Source: Bacteroidetes bacterium UBA2475 (lineage in GTDB: Bacteria; Bacteroidota; Bacteroidia; B-17B0; Aurantibacillaceae). Taken from it: a DNA stretch of 64,000 bases. Shown here piece after piece: positions 42,321-50,559 of this stretch. The translations under genes and the position numbers were made by a program. Below the pieces are notes generated by a model that was given only the letters and a program-made list of their open reading frames with translations, was not told the DNA's origin and made no database searches. The DNA lies in assembly GCA_002342065.1 (NCBI GenBank), contig DDPF01000012.1:682001-746000 (forward strand), written 5' to 3'. Numbering within the stretch: position 1 is the stretch's first letter; the number at the start of each line of letters is the position of its first letter.

Positions 42321-43130
42321 TTAATAAGAAACTATTTCTATTCCCGACATAAAAATATGCCCGGTAAGTATCAATGTTTTTTTCTGTGCGGCATCGTTAA
42401 CATTAAGTAGCTGACGTTTATCTTCAACACCTGCAAATACGCACTCAATATCAGATTTAATGACCCAGTTGGGAGGAATTACCAACTTAACACCACCAAA
42501 CTGTTGTTTAATGGTGAGAACTGCTTCAGTAACAATTTCTGCCTGCATTAAATTTAACTTACAGCCGCTAAACGTGTTTTTTATTTCACCACCCTTAAAA
42601 TCTTTGCTAAATATATTTTTTTCGGTACCGGCAAAAACATTGTTCACAAAAATATAATCTTCGTTACTGTTTTCAACCATATCACTGTACTCACCTTTAC
42701 CGCCTCCTGAGTAATTTTTGTGATCGAAACGGTGTTTTTGATATCCAAATTTTCCGTAATCGCGACACTTATTTTTTGGTTTAAAAATTAAAATAATACC
42801 AATAATAAATAAGATGATAGGAATCTTATAATGTATAATTGTGAATTCAGGAAACGCATAACTTGCTATAAACAAACTACCAATTAAAATTAATATTAGT
42901 CCTGTTGCGCTGCGAAAATTATTTTTAACTAACGCAATAATACCCAAGGCAATTAAAATAGTTGGCCAGGTAAAGAACCAGTCCGGAATTAAATACCCCA
43001 TTTGCTTGAACATATAAACAAGGCCTGCAATTATTACAAAGATGCCCGTCATCACTTGACCTCTTCTTTTTTTCTTTTGCCAATCGTTAAAGTCAGGGTC
43101 GTTCTTATATTGTTCTTCTAAAGTTGTCAT
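42321..43130 (-). CDS. LiaF-like transmembrane envelope-stress protein
   Basis: Protein of 269 residues. Four to five membrane helices (about 28-130, as in LiaI/LiaF-like families) follow a short cytosolic N-terminus with KKKRRGQVMTGIFVIIAGLV. The C-terminal half (about 165-269) has VFAGTEKNIFSKDFKGGEIK, TFSGCKLNLMQA and FGGVKLVIPPNW, matching the DUF2154/LiaF-type repeat strands. In Firmicutes LiaF inhibits the LiaRS two-component system. Here it heads an operon with a LytS/LytR pair, so an analogous control of the kinase is plausible but not shown. Confidence 0.8.
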   Translation of the reverse strand: MTTLEEQYKNDPDFNDWQKKKRRGQVMTGIFVIIAGLVYMFKQMGYLIPDWFFTWPTILIALGIIALVKNNFRSATGLILILIGSLFIASYAFPEFTIIHYKIPIILFIIGIILIFKPKNKCRDYGKFGYQKHRFDHKNYSGGGKGEYSDMVENSNEDYIFVNNVFAGTEKNIFSKDFKGGEIKNTFSGCKLNLMQAEIVTEAVLTIKQQFGGVKLVIPPNWVIKSDIECVFAGVEDKRQLLNVNDAAQKKTLILTGHIFMSGIEIVSY

Positions 43131-43146
43131 TATTCTTAATTTTTAT

Positions 43147-43176
43147 CAAATGTAAGTACACAATAAGAGCTGCAAA
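43147..43176 (-). promoter_or_regulatory. Bacteroidota promoter for the LiaF-like operon
   Basis: On the minus strand TTTG (43173-43176) is followed after 18 bases by TACATTTG (43147-43154), a full TAnnTTTG. The LiaF-like ATG follows 16 bases later, leaving a leader of about 11 bases. Confidence 0.5.
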
Positions 43177-43256
43177 ACAGCAAATCGGTGAACGGAATTA
43201 AACCGAAGGTGAATGAAGAAAGTAAGGGGTAGATGTTATTGTTGTGATAATTAAAA

Positions 43257-43325
43257 AGCCACAGATTTCGCTGATTCACACAGACGTTTTTTATTTTATC
43301 TGCGTTATCCGTGAAATCTGCGGCT
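43257..43325. repeat. REP-like palindrome (AGCCACAGATTTC family)
   Basis: AGCCACAGATTTCGCTGATT on the left and GTGAAATCTGCGGCT on the right are near-complementary around an AT-rich loop. This is the common CACAGATTTCxCAGATTxACACAG repeat seen in many environmental bacteria. It lies between the TPR-PD40 gene stop and the LiaF-like operon promoter. Confidence 0.75.
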
Positions 43326-43339
43326 AAAAAATGTACAGC

Positions 43340-44989
43340 TTACTTCTTAAGTAAATATCCTTTTTCGAGAGAGATAGTTTCTTTATCGCTTGTCTTTAGT
43401 ATTATATCTTCTGTGATCTCTTTAAAACCTTTTTTATTGATAGTCAATTTATAATTACCACCCTTTAATGTAAAAAAGTATTCGCCATTTTCATTGGTTG
43501 TGGTAGAAGAAACCTGTGCTCCTGCGCCATCCGTTAGAACGATCTCCACATCCGGTAAACCGTAACCTTCGTAACCATCGCGCACGGTACCTTTTAAGAT
43601 ACTTAAGCCATTGCTTTTTATTTTTTTACCATCTTTTTCTAGAATAGCATAATCTTTAAGATCTATTTTATAGATATCGCTCTCGCCCAATCCACCTGGC
43701 CTGTCGCTTGATATGTAAGCATATTTAGCATCGGCACTTAAGGTTAACTGACCTTCTTTACCAATAGTATTAATGGGATAACCAACGTTCACAGGTGTGC
43801 TCCATTTACCACCTTCGAAAACAGTTTTAAATACATCGTAACTACCCATGCTTCCGGGCCCATCGCTGCAAAAGAAAAGAGTTTTACCATCCGGTGCCAG
43901 AAACATTCCGGCTTCATCATAGGCTGTGTTTACTGTTGGGCCAATATTTACAGGTTTGCCATATTCTTTTTTATTTATTTTTTCTACCAGGTAAATATCG
44001 CTTCGTCCCATACCGCCATCGCGCTCGCTAAAGAAAAATAATTTTTTACCATCAGATGAAACACAAGCGCCGCCTTCCCAATAGCTTGACGCCACAGGTT
44101 TTCCGATAGGCTCTGGAGTTTTCCATTTACCGTTATTTATTTTACTGATAAAAACATCGCCACCACGTGATTCTTTATCCTTGATATCGTTCTTATAAAT
44201 AAAGATTTGTTTTCCGTCAGGCGAAATGCTACTTACCGCATCGTGTGCCTTTGTATTAACAGAACCCGGAACCTCAGCTGCTTTAGCAAAATTCTTGGTT
44301 GCAGAATCGTAACTGGCAATATAAATATCTTCAAAATATTTACCATCACCTTCAACATCCACAATAGCGTTGGTGCCTTCAGGACGATTAGTAGTAAATA
44401 CTAGTTTTGTTCCGTCGGCAGTAAGACAAGGGTTTTTATCATTGAATTTACTATTGATCTCTGTTCCTAAATTTTCAACCGTAACGTCTAATGGTGCGGT
44501 TGTCATAGCCTTTGCGTTTTGTGCTTGTTTTAAATAAAGATCGGCATCTTCTGTATTTTCTTTTTCAGGATTTGGAGCCGATTTAAAAGCAGTGATCTCT
44601 TCAATAGCTTTATCAAAATTGCTTTCCGAGTGGTAAATTCGCCCAAGCGTAATATGTGCTTCCGGTTTTTCAGTAGCATTAGCTTCAAGGCTTTTTAACA
44701 AATACTCTTTTGCCTTATCGTTTTGTTTTAAATTAAAATGGCAAAACCCTATGTAATATAAAACTGAAGCGTTCTTTGGATTGTTCTTCTCTACTTCACG
44801 ATACGTATTAAGCGCGCCAACAAAATCGCCGGCATACATTTTTTGCTTGGCAATAACAATTTTTGCAGCATCACCGGCATCGGTAAAGACATTGGTTTTT
44901 TTATCTTTTTTGTCTTTTTTTTCCGGATCGGTGGTTTGAGCAGTTGACACTAAAGATAGTGCAAGGAATATCAATAAAAATTTCTTCAT
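43340..44989 (-). CDS. Exported TPR-PD40-CRD protein, PorE-like but without OmpA domain
   Basis: Protein of 549 residues: signal peptide (about 1-19), two TPR units (about 45-130, YAGDFVGALNTYREVEKNNP), a PD40 beta-propeller (about 165-440) with GTKLVFTTNRPEG, GKQIFIYKNDI and GKTLFFCSDGPGSMGSYDVF, and a carboxypeptidase-regulatory-like domain (about 460-545, LKGTVRDGYEGYGLPDVEI). T9SS PorE-type proteins have the same order but end in an OmpA peptidoglycan-binding domain, which is missing here. It may be a related envelope protein or a lineage-specific short form. Confidence 0.8.
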   Translation of the reverse strand: MKKFLLIFLALSLVSTAQTTDPEKKDKKDKKTNVFTDAGDAAKIVIAKQKMYAGDFVGALNTYREVEKNNPKNASVLYYIGFCHFNLKQNDKAKEYLLKSLEANATEKPEAHITLGRIYHSESNFDKAIEEITAFKSAPNPEKENTEDADLYLKQAQNAKAMTTAPLDVTVENLGTEINSKFNDKNPCLTADGTKLVFTTNRPEGTNAIVDVEGDGKYFEDIYIASYDSATKNFAKAAEVPGSVNTKAHDAVSSISPDGKQIFIYKNDIKDKESRGGDVFISKINNGKWKTPEPIGKPVASSYWEGGACVSSDGKKLFFFSERDGGMGRSDIYLVEKINKKEYGKPVNIGPTVNTAYDEAGMFLAPDGKTLFFCSDGPGSMGSYDVFKTVFEGGKWSTPVNVGYPINTIGKEGQLTLSADAKYAYISSDRPGGLGESDIYKIDLKDYAILEKDGKKIKSNGLSILKGTVRDGYEGYGLPDVEIVLTDGAGAQVSSTTTNENGEYFFTLKGGNYKLTINKKGFKEITEDIILKTSDKETISLEKGYLLKK

Positions 44990-45143
44990 AATGTATGCTT
45001 TTGTAACGAAATCTAAAATACAAATAAAATTTTAACGGAGGATGTTATTTTATAGAAAAGTTTTTTTAACTTTATCTTGCAAAATCATAGAAAATATGAG
45101 GTTGCCACAAAATTTTTACTAAAAACAAAATAATTTTTCATAC

Positions 45144-45515
45144 ATGAATAAGATCTCATTTTTATTTAAAGGCCTTTGTATAGCAGTATTGTTAGTTTCC
45201 TGCGAGAATAAAATTGGTAAGCTCGAGCCAAAAGCGCCACCCGTTCCTCCAAACGCTTGTGATAGCGTTAAGTACAACGCTTATATTAAACCTATTATCA
45301 ATGCTAATTGTGCTACGCCAGGCTGCCACGTTCCGGGCGGTGGTGGAAATGGAGATTTTACTACTTATGCTGGGGTATCTGCAAAAGTAAGTAATGGCTC
45401 ATTTAAAAATAGAGTAATAGGTCCTGGATCACCTATGCCTGCTTCCGGAAGACTTCCACAAGCAAAGTTAGACAGTATACAGTGCTGGTTGGATAAAGGT
45501 GCGCCTAATAACTAA
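45144..45515 (+). CDS. Lipoprotein with CX4CH motif, cytochrome c-like
   Basis: Protein of 123 residues with a signal peptide and lipobox LVSC (about Cys 20). The mature domain holds IKPIINANCATPGCHVPGGG, a CX4CH pattern rather than the usual CX2CH, then FTTYAGVSAKVSNGSFKNRV, GPGSPMPASGRLPQ and IQCWLDKGAPNN. The PMP turn and final W-L-D-x-G-A-P are typical of small cytochrome-like c domains of Bacteroidota. CX4CH haem sites occur in some multihaem cytochromes, so haem binding is possible but unproven here. Confidence 0.7.
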   Translation: MNKISFLFKGLCIAVLLVSCENKIGKLEPKAPPVPPNACDSVKYNAYIKPIINANCATPGCHVPGGGGNGDFTTYAGVSAKVSNGSFKNRVIGPGSPMPASGRLPQAKLDSIQCWLDKGAPNN

Positions 45516-45532
45516 AATAAAAAATTACTCAA

Positions 45533-45564
45533 AAAAAAGCCGCTAAAAAATTAGCGGCTTTTTT
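45533..45564 (+). terminator. Bidirectional rho-independent terminator
   Basis: A perfect 14-bp stem of AAAAAAGCCGCTAA and TTAGCGGCTTTTTT around an AAAA loop, with T and A runs on both sides, between the convergent CX4CH lipoprotein and valS genes. Confidence 0.9.
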
Positions 45565-45568
45565 AATT

Positions 45569-48253
45569 TTATAATGAAGCCAATTGCTCTTCAATAGATT
45601 TTATTTTATTTAAAGCATCGCTTTCTTTTTTACGCTCTACCTCAATAATTTCGGGTTTTGCATTAGCAACAAAACGTTCGTTAGATAATTTTATTTGCAC
45701 CGATTTTAAGAAGCCTTTGTTGTATTCAAGCTCTTTTGCAAGACGTTCTTTTTCTTCAGCAACATTAATATTACCGGTTAATGGTACAAAAAATTCTGCA
45801 TTTAAAACCATAAAACCAAAAGCACCTTCCACTTTATCGTTTGTATAAGAATACGAAGAAAGATTTGCGAGTTTAATGATCACACTGTCAAAGCGTGAGA
45901 ATTGTTCGCCAACATCTGATCTTTCTTTTACTTCCAGTTTTTCGTTTGGTGAAATATTTTTTTGCTGACGAATGTTTTTTACTTTTGATACTACTTCTTT
46001 CACTACTTCAAAACCTATCAACACGTCCTTGTTCTGTGTATTTACCGTAGGCCATTCGGCCACAATAATACAATCCATTTCGGCGCGTTCTTTTATTAAA
46101 TGCCAGATCTCTTCGGTAATAAATGGCATCCATGGATGCATAATTTTTAAAAGCGACTCCAAATAATTAATTGTAGCATCAAAGGTTGTTTTATCAATTG
46201 GTTGTGCTTTGCCATCAATAAACTCCGGCTTAATGGCTTCTAAATAATATGCACAGAAATCATCCCACACTAATTTATAAGTTGCCATTAAGGCATCACT
46301 CATTCTGTATTTTGTATAATGATCGTTTATGATCTCTAATTGTTCTGATAAACGGTTGCCGAACCATTCAATGGCTGTTTTACTTGCTTCAGGTTGCGAA
46401 ACGTTAGTGTCAATTTCAAAGCCTTTTATTAAACGGAAAGAATTCCAAACTTTGTTAGCAAACCTACTACCCTGCTCACAATAACTTTCATCAAACAAAA
46501 GGTCATTACCTGCCGGAGAACTTAATAACATGCCTACACGCACACCATCAGCACCATACTTTGTAATTAGTTCTAAAGGATCGGGAGAGTTGCCTAAACT
46601 CTTACTCATTTTCCTTCCTTGTTTATCACGTACAATACCCGTTAAATAAACATTGTTGAATGGTTTTAAGCCTGTGTATTCTTTACCTGCAATGATCATA
46701 CGCGCCACCCAGAAAAATAAAATCTCGGGTGCAGTTACAAGATCATTTGTTGGATAATAATATTTTAGATCTGCATTTGCATTCTCCCATCCTTTTTTAA
46801 TGATATCCGGATCAAAAACCGTTAAAGGCCACAACCATGAAGAGAACCAGGTATCCAATACATCTTCATCCTGCTTAAGACTAGCACTTATAATTCCAGT
46901 TTTTTCTCCTAATAATTCTCCTCTTTTAGGATGATCTTTATCAATTTTATTTAAAAACAATTCAACAGCTGCCTCTCTAGTTTTAGCAACAACCGTATCT
47001 CCATAAAAATACCACGCAGGAATTTGTTGTCCCCACCACAACTGACGGCTAATGCACCAATCGTGTACATTTTCCATCCAGTGCTTGTAGGTATTTACAA
47101 ATTTTTCGGGAATTAATTTTACGTCATTATTTAAAACAGCTTCTAAAGCAGGCTTGCTAATGTCTTCCATTTTAAGGAACCACTGCATGCTCAAACGTGG
47201 CTCTATCACAGCATCTGTGCGTTCGCTATACCCAACTTTATTTTTTATCTCTTCTATTTTTTCTACCAAACCTTGCTCCTGCAGATCTTTTACAATTTGC
47301 TTACGGCAGGCAAACCTGTCCATACCAACGTATGCGCCGGCCGCTTCACTTATTTTTCCATCCTGTGTTAAAGCATCAATAACAGGCAATTTGTATTTTT
47401 GGCCAAGGTTAAAGTCGTTAATATCGTGTGCTGGCGTTACTTTCAGTGCACCAGTACCGAAGCTTGCATCAACATATTCATCAAAAATAATTGGCACTAC
47501 CCTATTAACAACTGGTACAATTATATTCTTGCCTTTTAATTTTGTGTAACGCTCATCATGAGGATTAACGCACACCGCGGTATCGCCCATAATAGTTTCG
47601 GGGCGAGTAGTTGCAACTGTAATAAACTCATTTGAGTTCTCAATTTTATATTTTACATATACCAATTTACTATTGGTCTCTTTATGTATTACTTCTTCAT
47701 CGCTTACGGCAGTAAGGCCCTGAGGGTCCCAATTAACCATGCGCACACCACGGTAAATTTGTTTCTTATTATAGAGATCAATAAAAACATCAATAACTGC
47801 ATCGCTTAATTCGGGTTCCATAGTAAAGCGCGTGCGGCTCCAATCGCAGCTGGCGCCTAAATATTTTAGCTGTTCTAAAATAATGCCACCGTACTTCTCT
47901 TTCCAGTCCCAGGCATGTTTAAGGAATTCTTTGCGTGAAAGATCTGTTTTTTTTATGCCCTGATCTGCTAATAATTTTACAACTTTAGCTTCGGTAGCAA
48001 TACTTGCATGGTCGGTGCCCGGTACCCAGCAGGCGTTGAATCCCAGCATTCGCGCACGACGAATTAATACATCCTGGATAGTATTATTAAGCATATGACC
48101 CATGTGAAGCACGCCGGTAACGTTTGGTGGCGGAATAACTATAGTGTATGCTTTGCGATGATCGGGAGTTGATTTAAAAAAATTTTTCTCTGTCCAGTAC
48201 GGATACCACTTGCTTTCAGCTTCCTGGGGGTTATATGTTTTTGCTATGTCCAT
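45569..48253 (-). CDS. valS: Valyl-tRNA synthetase
   Basis: Class I aminoacyl-tRNA synthetase of 894 residues (start taken at ATG 48253; a TTG three codons upstream is less likely). PPPNVTGVLHMGHMLNNTIQ carries the HIGH motif (HMGH at 50-53), the editing domain follows with TTRPETIMGDTAVCV, KMSKS lies near residue 547 (GRKMSKSLGNS), and a C-terminal anticodon domain and coiled coil end in KSIEEQLASL. It ligates valine to tRNA-Val in the cytosol. Length is normal for ValRS. Confidence 0.97.
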   Translation of the reverse strand: MDIAKTYNPQEAESKWYPYWTEKNFFKSTPDHRKAYTIVIPPPNVTGVLHMGHMLNNTIQDVLIRRARMLGFNACWVPGTDHASIATEAKVVKLLADQGIKKTDLSRKEFLKHAWDWKEKYGGIILEQLKYLGASCDWSRTRFTMEPELSDAVIDVFIDLYNKKQIYRGVRMVNWDPQGLTAVSDEEVIHKETNSKLVYVKYKIENSNEFITVATTRPETIMGDTAVCVNPHDERYTKLKGKNIIVPVVNRVVPIIFDEYVDASFGTGALKVTPAHDINDFNLGQKYKLPVIDALTQDGKISEAAGAYVGMDRFACRKQIVKDLQEQGLVEKIEEIKNKVGYSERTDAVIEPRLSMQWFLKMEDISKPALEAVLNNDVKLIPEKFVNTYKHWMENVHDWCISRQLWWGQQIPAWYFYGDTVVAKTREAAVELFLNKIDKDHPKRGELLGEKTGIISASLKQDEDVLDTWFSSWLWPLTVFDPDIIKKGWENANADLKYYYPTNDLVTAPEILFFWVARMIIAGKEYTGLKPFNNVYLTGIVRDKQGRKMSKSLGNSPDPLELITKYGADGVRVGMLLSSPAGNDLLFDESYCEQGSRFANKVWNSFRLIKGFEIDTNVSQPEASKTAIEWFGNRLSEQLEIINDHYTKYRMSDALMATYKLVWDDFCAYYLEAIKPEFIDGKAQPIDKTTFDATINYLESLLKIMHPWMPFITEEIWHLIKERAEMDCIIVAEWPTVNTQNKDVLIGFEVVKEVVSKVKNIRQQKNISPNEKLEVKERSDVGEQFSRFDSVIIKLANLSSYSYTNDKVEGAFGFMVLNAEFFVPLTGNINVAEEKERLAKELEYNKGFLKSVQIKLSNERFVANAKPEIIEVERKKESDALNKIKSIEEQLASL

Positions 48254-48287
48254 GTTAAACAATCAAAAATTATTATGTTAAAAATCG

Positions 48288-48295
48288 CAAAAATA
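48288..48295 (-). promoter_or_regulatory. TATTTTTG -7 box before valS
   Basis: Full TAnnTTTG match on the minus strand, 34 bases before the valS ATG. The predicted leader is about 30 bases. No good -33 TTTG. Confidence 0.4.
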
Positions 48296-48372
48296 CACAA
48301 ACAATTGGGTTGATGTTATATCTTTATGGCACGATTTATGGTATAAATTTACAACAACAAAAAAACATTATT

Positions 48373-48876
48373 ATGAAAAAATTAATTTTAACATTAGGAT
48401 TAGTAGCAGGCTTATCTGCATTAACTATTGCACAAGAGGTGCACAATGCAAATGATGGTCATGGCCATGGTGCAGCAACAGAGAACACACAGCCTACTAG
48501 TTTAGCTGATATTAAATTAGACAAAACTACCCATGATTATGGCAACATTAAACAAGGTGATAACGGTGAATGTGAGTTTAAATTCACAAACAACGGTAAA
48601 GAGCCATTAGTAATTACTAATTGCATGGGAAGTTGCGGTTGTACTGTACCACAATGCCCTAAAGAACCAATTTTACCTGGTAAAAGCGGTGTAATTAAAG
48701 TAAAATATGATACCCAACGTGTTGGTGGCATTTACAAAACTGTAACTGTTAACTCAAACGCAAAAAGCGGTACTCAAACTTTAACTATTAAAGGTAATAT
48801 TGACGCAAAACCAGTTGATGTTGCTTTTCCTGAAAACCAAACACCTACTGGTGCTCCGGTTGAAAAGAAAGGTTAA
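48373..48876 (+). CDS. DUF1573 exported protein 1
   Basis: Protein of 167 residues from the ATG at 48373 (an upstream in-frame ATG at 48310 lacks a signal peptide). Signal peptide MKKLILTLGLVAGLSALTIA, then a His/Asp/Gly-rich HNANDGHGHGAA segment, and a DUF1573 beta domain (about 55-160) with DYGNIKQGDNGECEFKFTN, VITNCMGSCGCTVPQCP and the LPGKSGVIKVKYDTQR signature. DUF1573 is a periplasmic/secreted Ig-like domain of unknown function. It is the first of three tandem DUF1573 genes and the only one with the His/Gly linker, which could bind metal. Confidence 0.9.
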   Translation: MKKLILTLGLVAGLSALTIAQEVHNANDGHGHGAATENTQPTSLADIKLDKTTHDYGNIKQGDNGECEFKFTNNGKEPLVITNCMGSCGCTVPQCPKEPILPGKSGVIKVKYDTQRVGGIYKTVTVNSNAKSGTQTLTIKGNIDAKPVDVAFPENQTPTGAPVEKKG

Positions 48877-48895
48877 TATTTAAAACTGAAATAAC

Positions 48896-49336
48896 ATGAA
48901 AAAGCTACTTTCTTTATTAGTAATGGTATTTGGCTTAACCTTTGGTTTAAGCGCACAGGAATCTACTATTCCAAACCCAGACCCTAACGCTCCGGACATT
49001 AAGTTCGAGAACGAATTGTTAGATTATGGTGTTATTGATTACGATGCTAATGGAATTCGTGAATTTAAATTTACTAATTCAGGAAAAACCCCTTTAACTA
49101 TTACTTCGGTTACTGGAGAATGTGGCTGTACTGCTACTACTATTGATGGTAAACCAGGTTGGCCTACAGAGCCTATTTTACCCGGAAAAAGCGGTGTAAT
49201 TAAGGTAAAGTATGATACCAAACGTGAAGGTCGTTTTGAAAAGAACGTTACTGTAGCTTCTAATGCTAAATTTTCTTCAAAAAAAATACGTATTAAAGGT
49301 GAAATTAAAGCTAAACCTGCAACAGGTGAAAATTAA
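48896..49336 (+). CDS. DUF1573 exported protein 2
   Basis: Protein of 146 residues with signal peptide MKKLLSLLVMVFGLTFGLSA and a DUF1573 domain (about 35-146) with DYGVIDYDANGIREFKFTN, SVTGECGCTATTIDG and LPGKSGVIKVKYDTKR. The LPGKSGVIKVKYDT stretch is identical to that of the first copy, which supports tandem duplication. It starts 19 bases after the first copy. A strong terminator lies a few bases after its stop. Confidence 0.9.
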   Translation: MKKLLSLLVMVFGLTFGLSAQESTIPNPDPNAPDIKFENELLDYGVIDYDANGIREFKFTNSGKTPLTITSVTGECGCTATTIDGKPGWPTEPILPGKSGVIKVKYDTKREGRFEKNVTVASNAKFSSKKIRIKGEIKAKPATGEN

Positions 49337-49351
49337 TACTCATACATTCTC

Positions 49352-49386
49352 AAAAGATCCTCTTGGTAAAACCGAGGGGATTTTTT
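49352..49386 (+). terminator. Rho-independent terminator after DUF1573 gene 2
   Basis: About sixteen base pairs (AAAAGATCCTCTTGG against CCGAGGGGATTTTTT, with a few G-T pairs) around an AAA loop, with the T run inside the right arm. It lies between the second and third DUF1573 genes. Confidence 0.8.
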
Positions 49387-49412
49387 GTTTAAAGAAAGTT
49401 CTGTGCTTTTTA

Positions 49413-49757
49413 ATGTGCCTTAGTGTATCCAATAGCTTTTCGCAAGCTAAGCTCGAACTAAAAGATGCTAAACAAAACTTTGGTACCGTAAAAAAAGGTG
49501 AGGTTGTAAAGCTGGATTATGAATTTACAAATACCGGCACAGAGCCTTTAATTATTACCGAAGCCGAAGTAAGTTGCTCCTGCACCACCGTAGATTTCCC
49601 AAAACAACCTATTGCGCCTAACCAAAGCGGTAAAGTTGTGGTGAGTTTTGATACCAAAACCGTTTACGACAGACAGGACAGGATTGTATTATTAAAAAGC
49701 AACGATCCTAAATCGCCAGCAAAGGTAAGATACAAAGGTAGTGTGCTTAGAAAATGA
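49413..49757 (+). CDS. DUF1573 exported protein 3, start uncertain
   Basis: The coding frame is open far upstream, through the terminator at 49352-49386 into the preceding gene. The DUF1573 domain shows NFGTVKKGEVVKLDYEFTN, ITEAEVSCSCTTVDFPKQP and SGKVVVSFDTKTV. The best signal peptide (FCLKKVLCFLMCLSVSNSF) would need a non-standard ATT start at 49380; ATG 49413 gives a very short one (MCLSVSNSFSQ). The usable start is thus unresolved, and the gene would be expressed only by read-through of the terminator unless an unseen promoter is present. It is the most divergent of the three copies. Confidence 0.75.
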   Translation: MCLSVSNSFSQAKLELKDAKQNFGTVKKGEVVKLDYEFTNTGTEPLIITEAEVSCSCTTVDFPKQPIAPNQSGKVVVSFDTKTVYDRQDRIVLLKSNDPKSPAKVRYKGSVLRK

Positions 49758-50525
49758 TCAGGCTCCGGTTTTAAGTTGCCTGTAAAACTCCGAAACAATA
49801 ATTGCCGTTGCCATTGCCGCATTCAAAGATTCGGTTCCATTACTTTGGTGTGATGGAATAGTAATTGGTTTATTAATGAGTTTTAAATTAGCATCGCTAA
49901 TACCATTAGCCTCATTACCAATAATTATTAGTCCGTTGCTTAATTTATTATTGTAGATAGTTGCACCGTTTAAAACAGCCCCATATACATTATCAATATT
50001 TTGGTGTTTTAAAAGTTCTTCCAATTCGCTGTATACAACATTTACCCGTAAAAAGGCGCCCATTGTGGCCTGTATCACTTTTGGATTATAAAAATCGCAG
50101 CTGGCCGGTGAGCAAAAAACATTTTTTATTCCAAACCAATCGGCCAAACGCACTATTGTACCAAAATTTCCCGGATCGCGAATATCATCCATGTATAGTG
50201 TAAAGTCTTTCTTAAAATCAAAAACCTTAGGGGTACTGCTAAAATAATTGCAAAGCGCTAATACCTGGTTTGGGTTATTTTGTAAAGAAATTTTTTGCAA
50301 TTCCTCTTCACTTATCTCCGAATAATCTATTTTAAATTGTTGCAATTCCTTCTTATAATTTAAAAGAAATTCTTTGGTAGCATACGCTTTTGAAACCAGA
50401 TCGCTTTTTTGCAATAAAACCTCCGAAACTGATTTAACGCCTTCCACAATAAATAATTTTTGATTATCCCTTTGTTTTTTCAGGTGTAATGATTGTATTT
50501 CTTTTATTTGATTTTTACTAAGCAT
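49758..50525 (-). CDS. SpoU/TrmH-family RNA 2'-O-methyltransferase
   Basis: Methyltransferase of 255 residues of the SPOUT class. The N-terminal SpoU-sub-binding region (about 1-90) has LKKQRDNQKLFIVEGVKSVS. The SPOUT core has DDIRDPGNFGTIVRLADWFG (motif 1), IIGNEANGIS (motif 2, about 195-204) and IPSHQSNGTESLNAAMATAI (motif 3), with the trefoil knot expected there. It methylates rRNA or tRNA ribose; the target cannot be read from sequence. It is divergent from tamL, with only 34 bases between them. Confidence 0.92.
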   Translation of the reverse strand: MLSKNQIKEIQSLHLKKQRDNQKLFIVEGVKSVSEVLLQKSDLVSKAYATKEFLLNYKKELQQFKIDYSEISEEELQKISLQNNPNQVLALCNYFSSTPKVFDFKKDFTLYMDDIRDPGNFGTIVRLADWFGIKNVFCSPASCDFYNPKVIQATMGAFLRVNVVYSELEELLKHQNIDNVYGAVLNGATIYNNKLSNGLIIIGNEANGISDANLKLINKPITIPSHQSNGTESLNAAMATAIIVSEFYRQLKTGA

Positions 50526-50559
50526 AATTTACCCTAAATTAGCATATTTTATTAAGAGC

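Noticed and set aside
48254..48262. TTG start three codons upstream of valS ATG
   Set aside because: The ATG at 48253 fits the normal ValRS N-terminus.
48310..48372. Upstream ATG extension of DUF1573 copy 1
   Set aside because: The extra 21 residues precede a complete signal peptide starting at 48373, so export would be lost.
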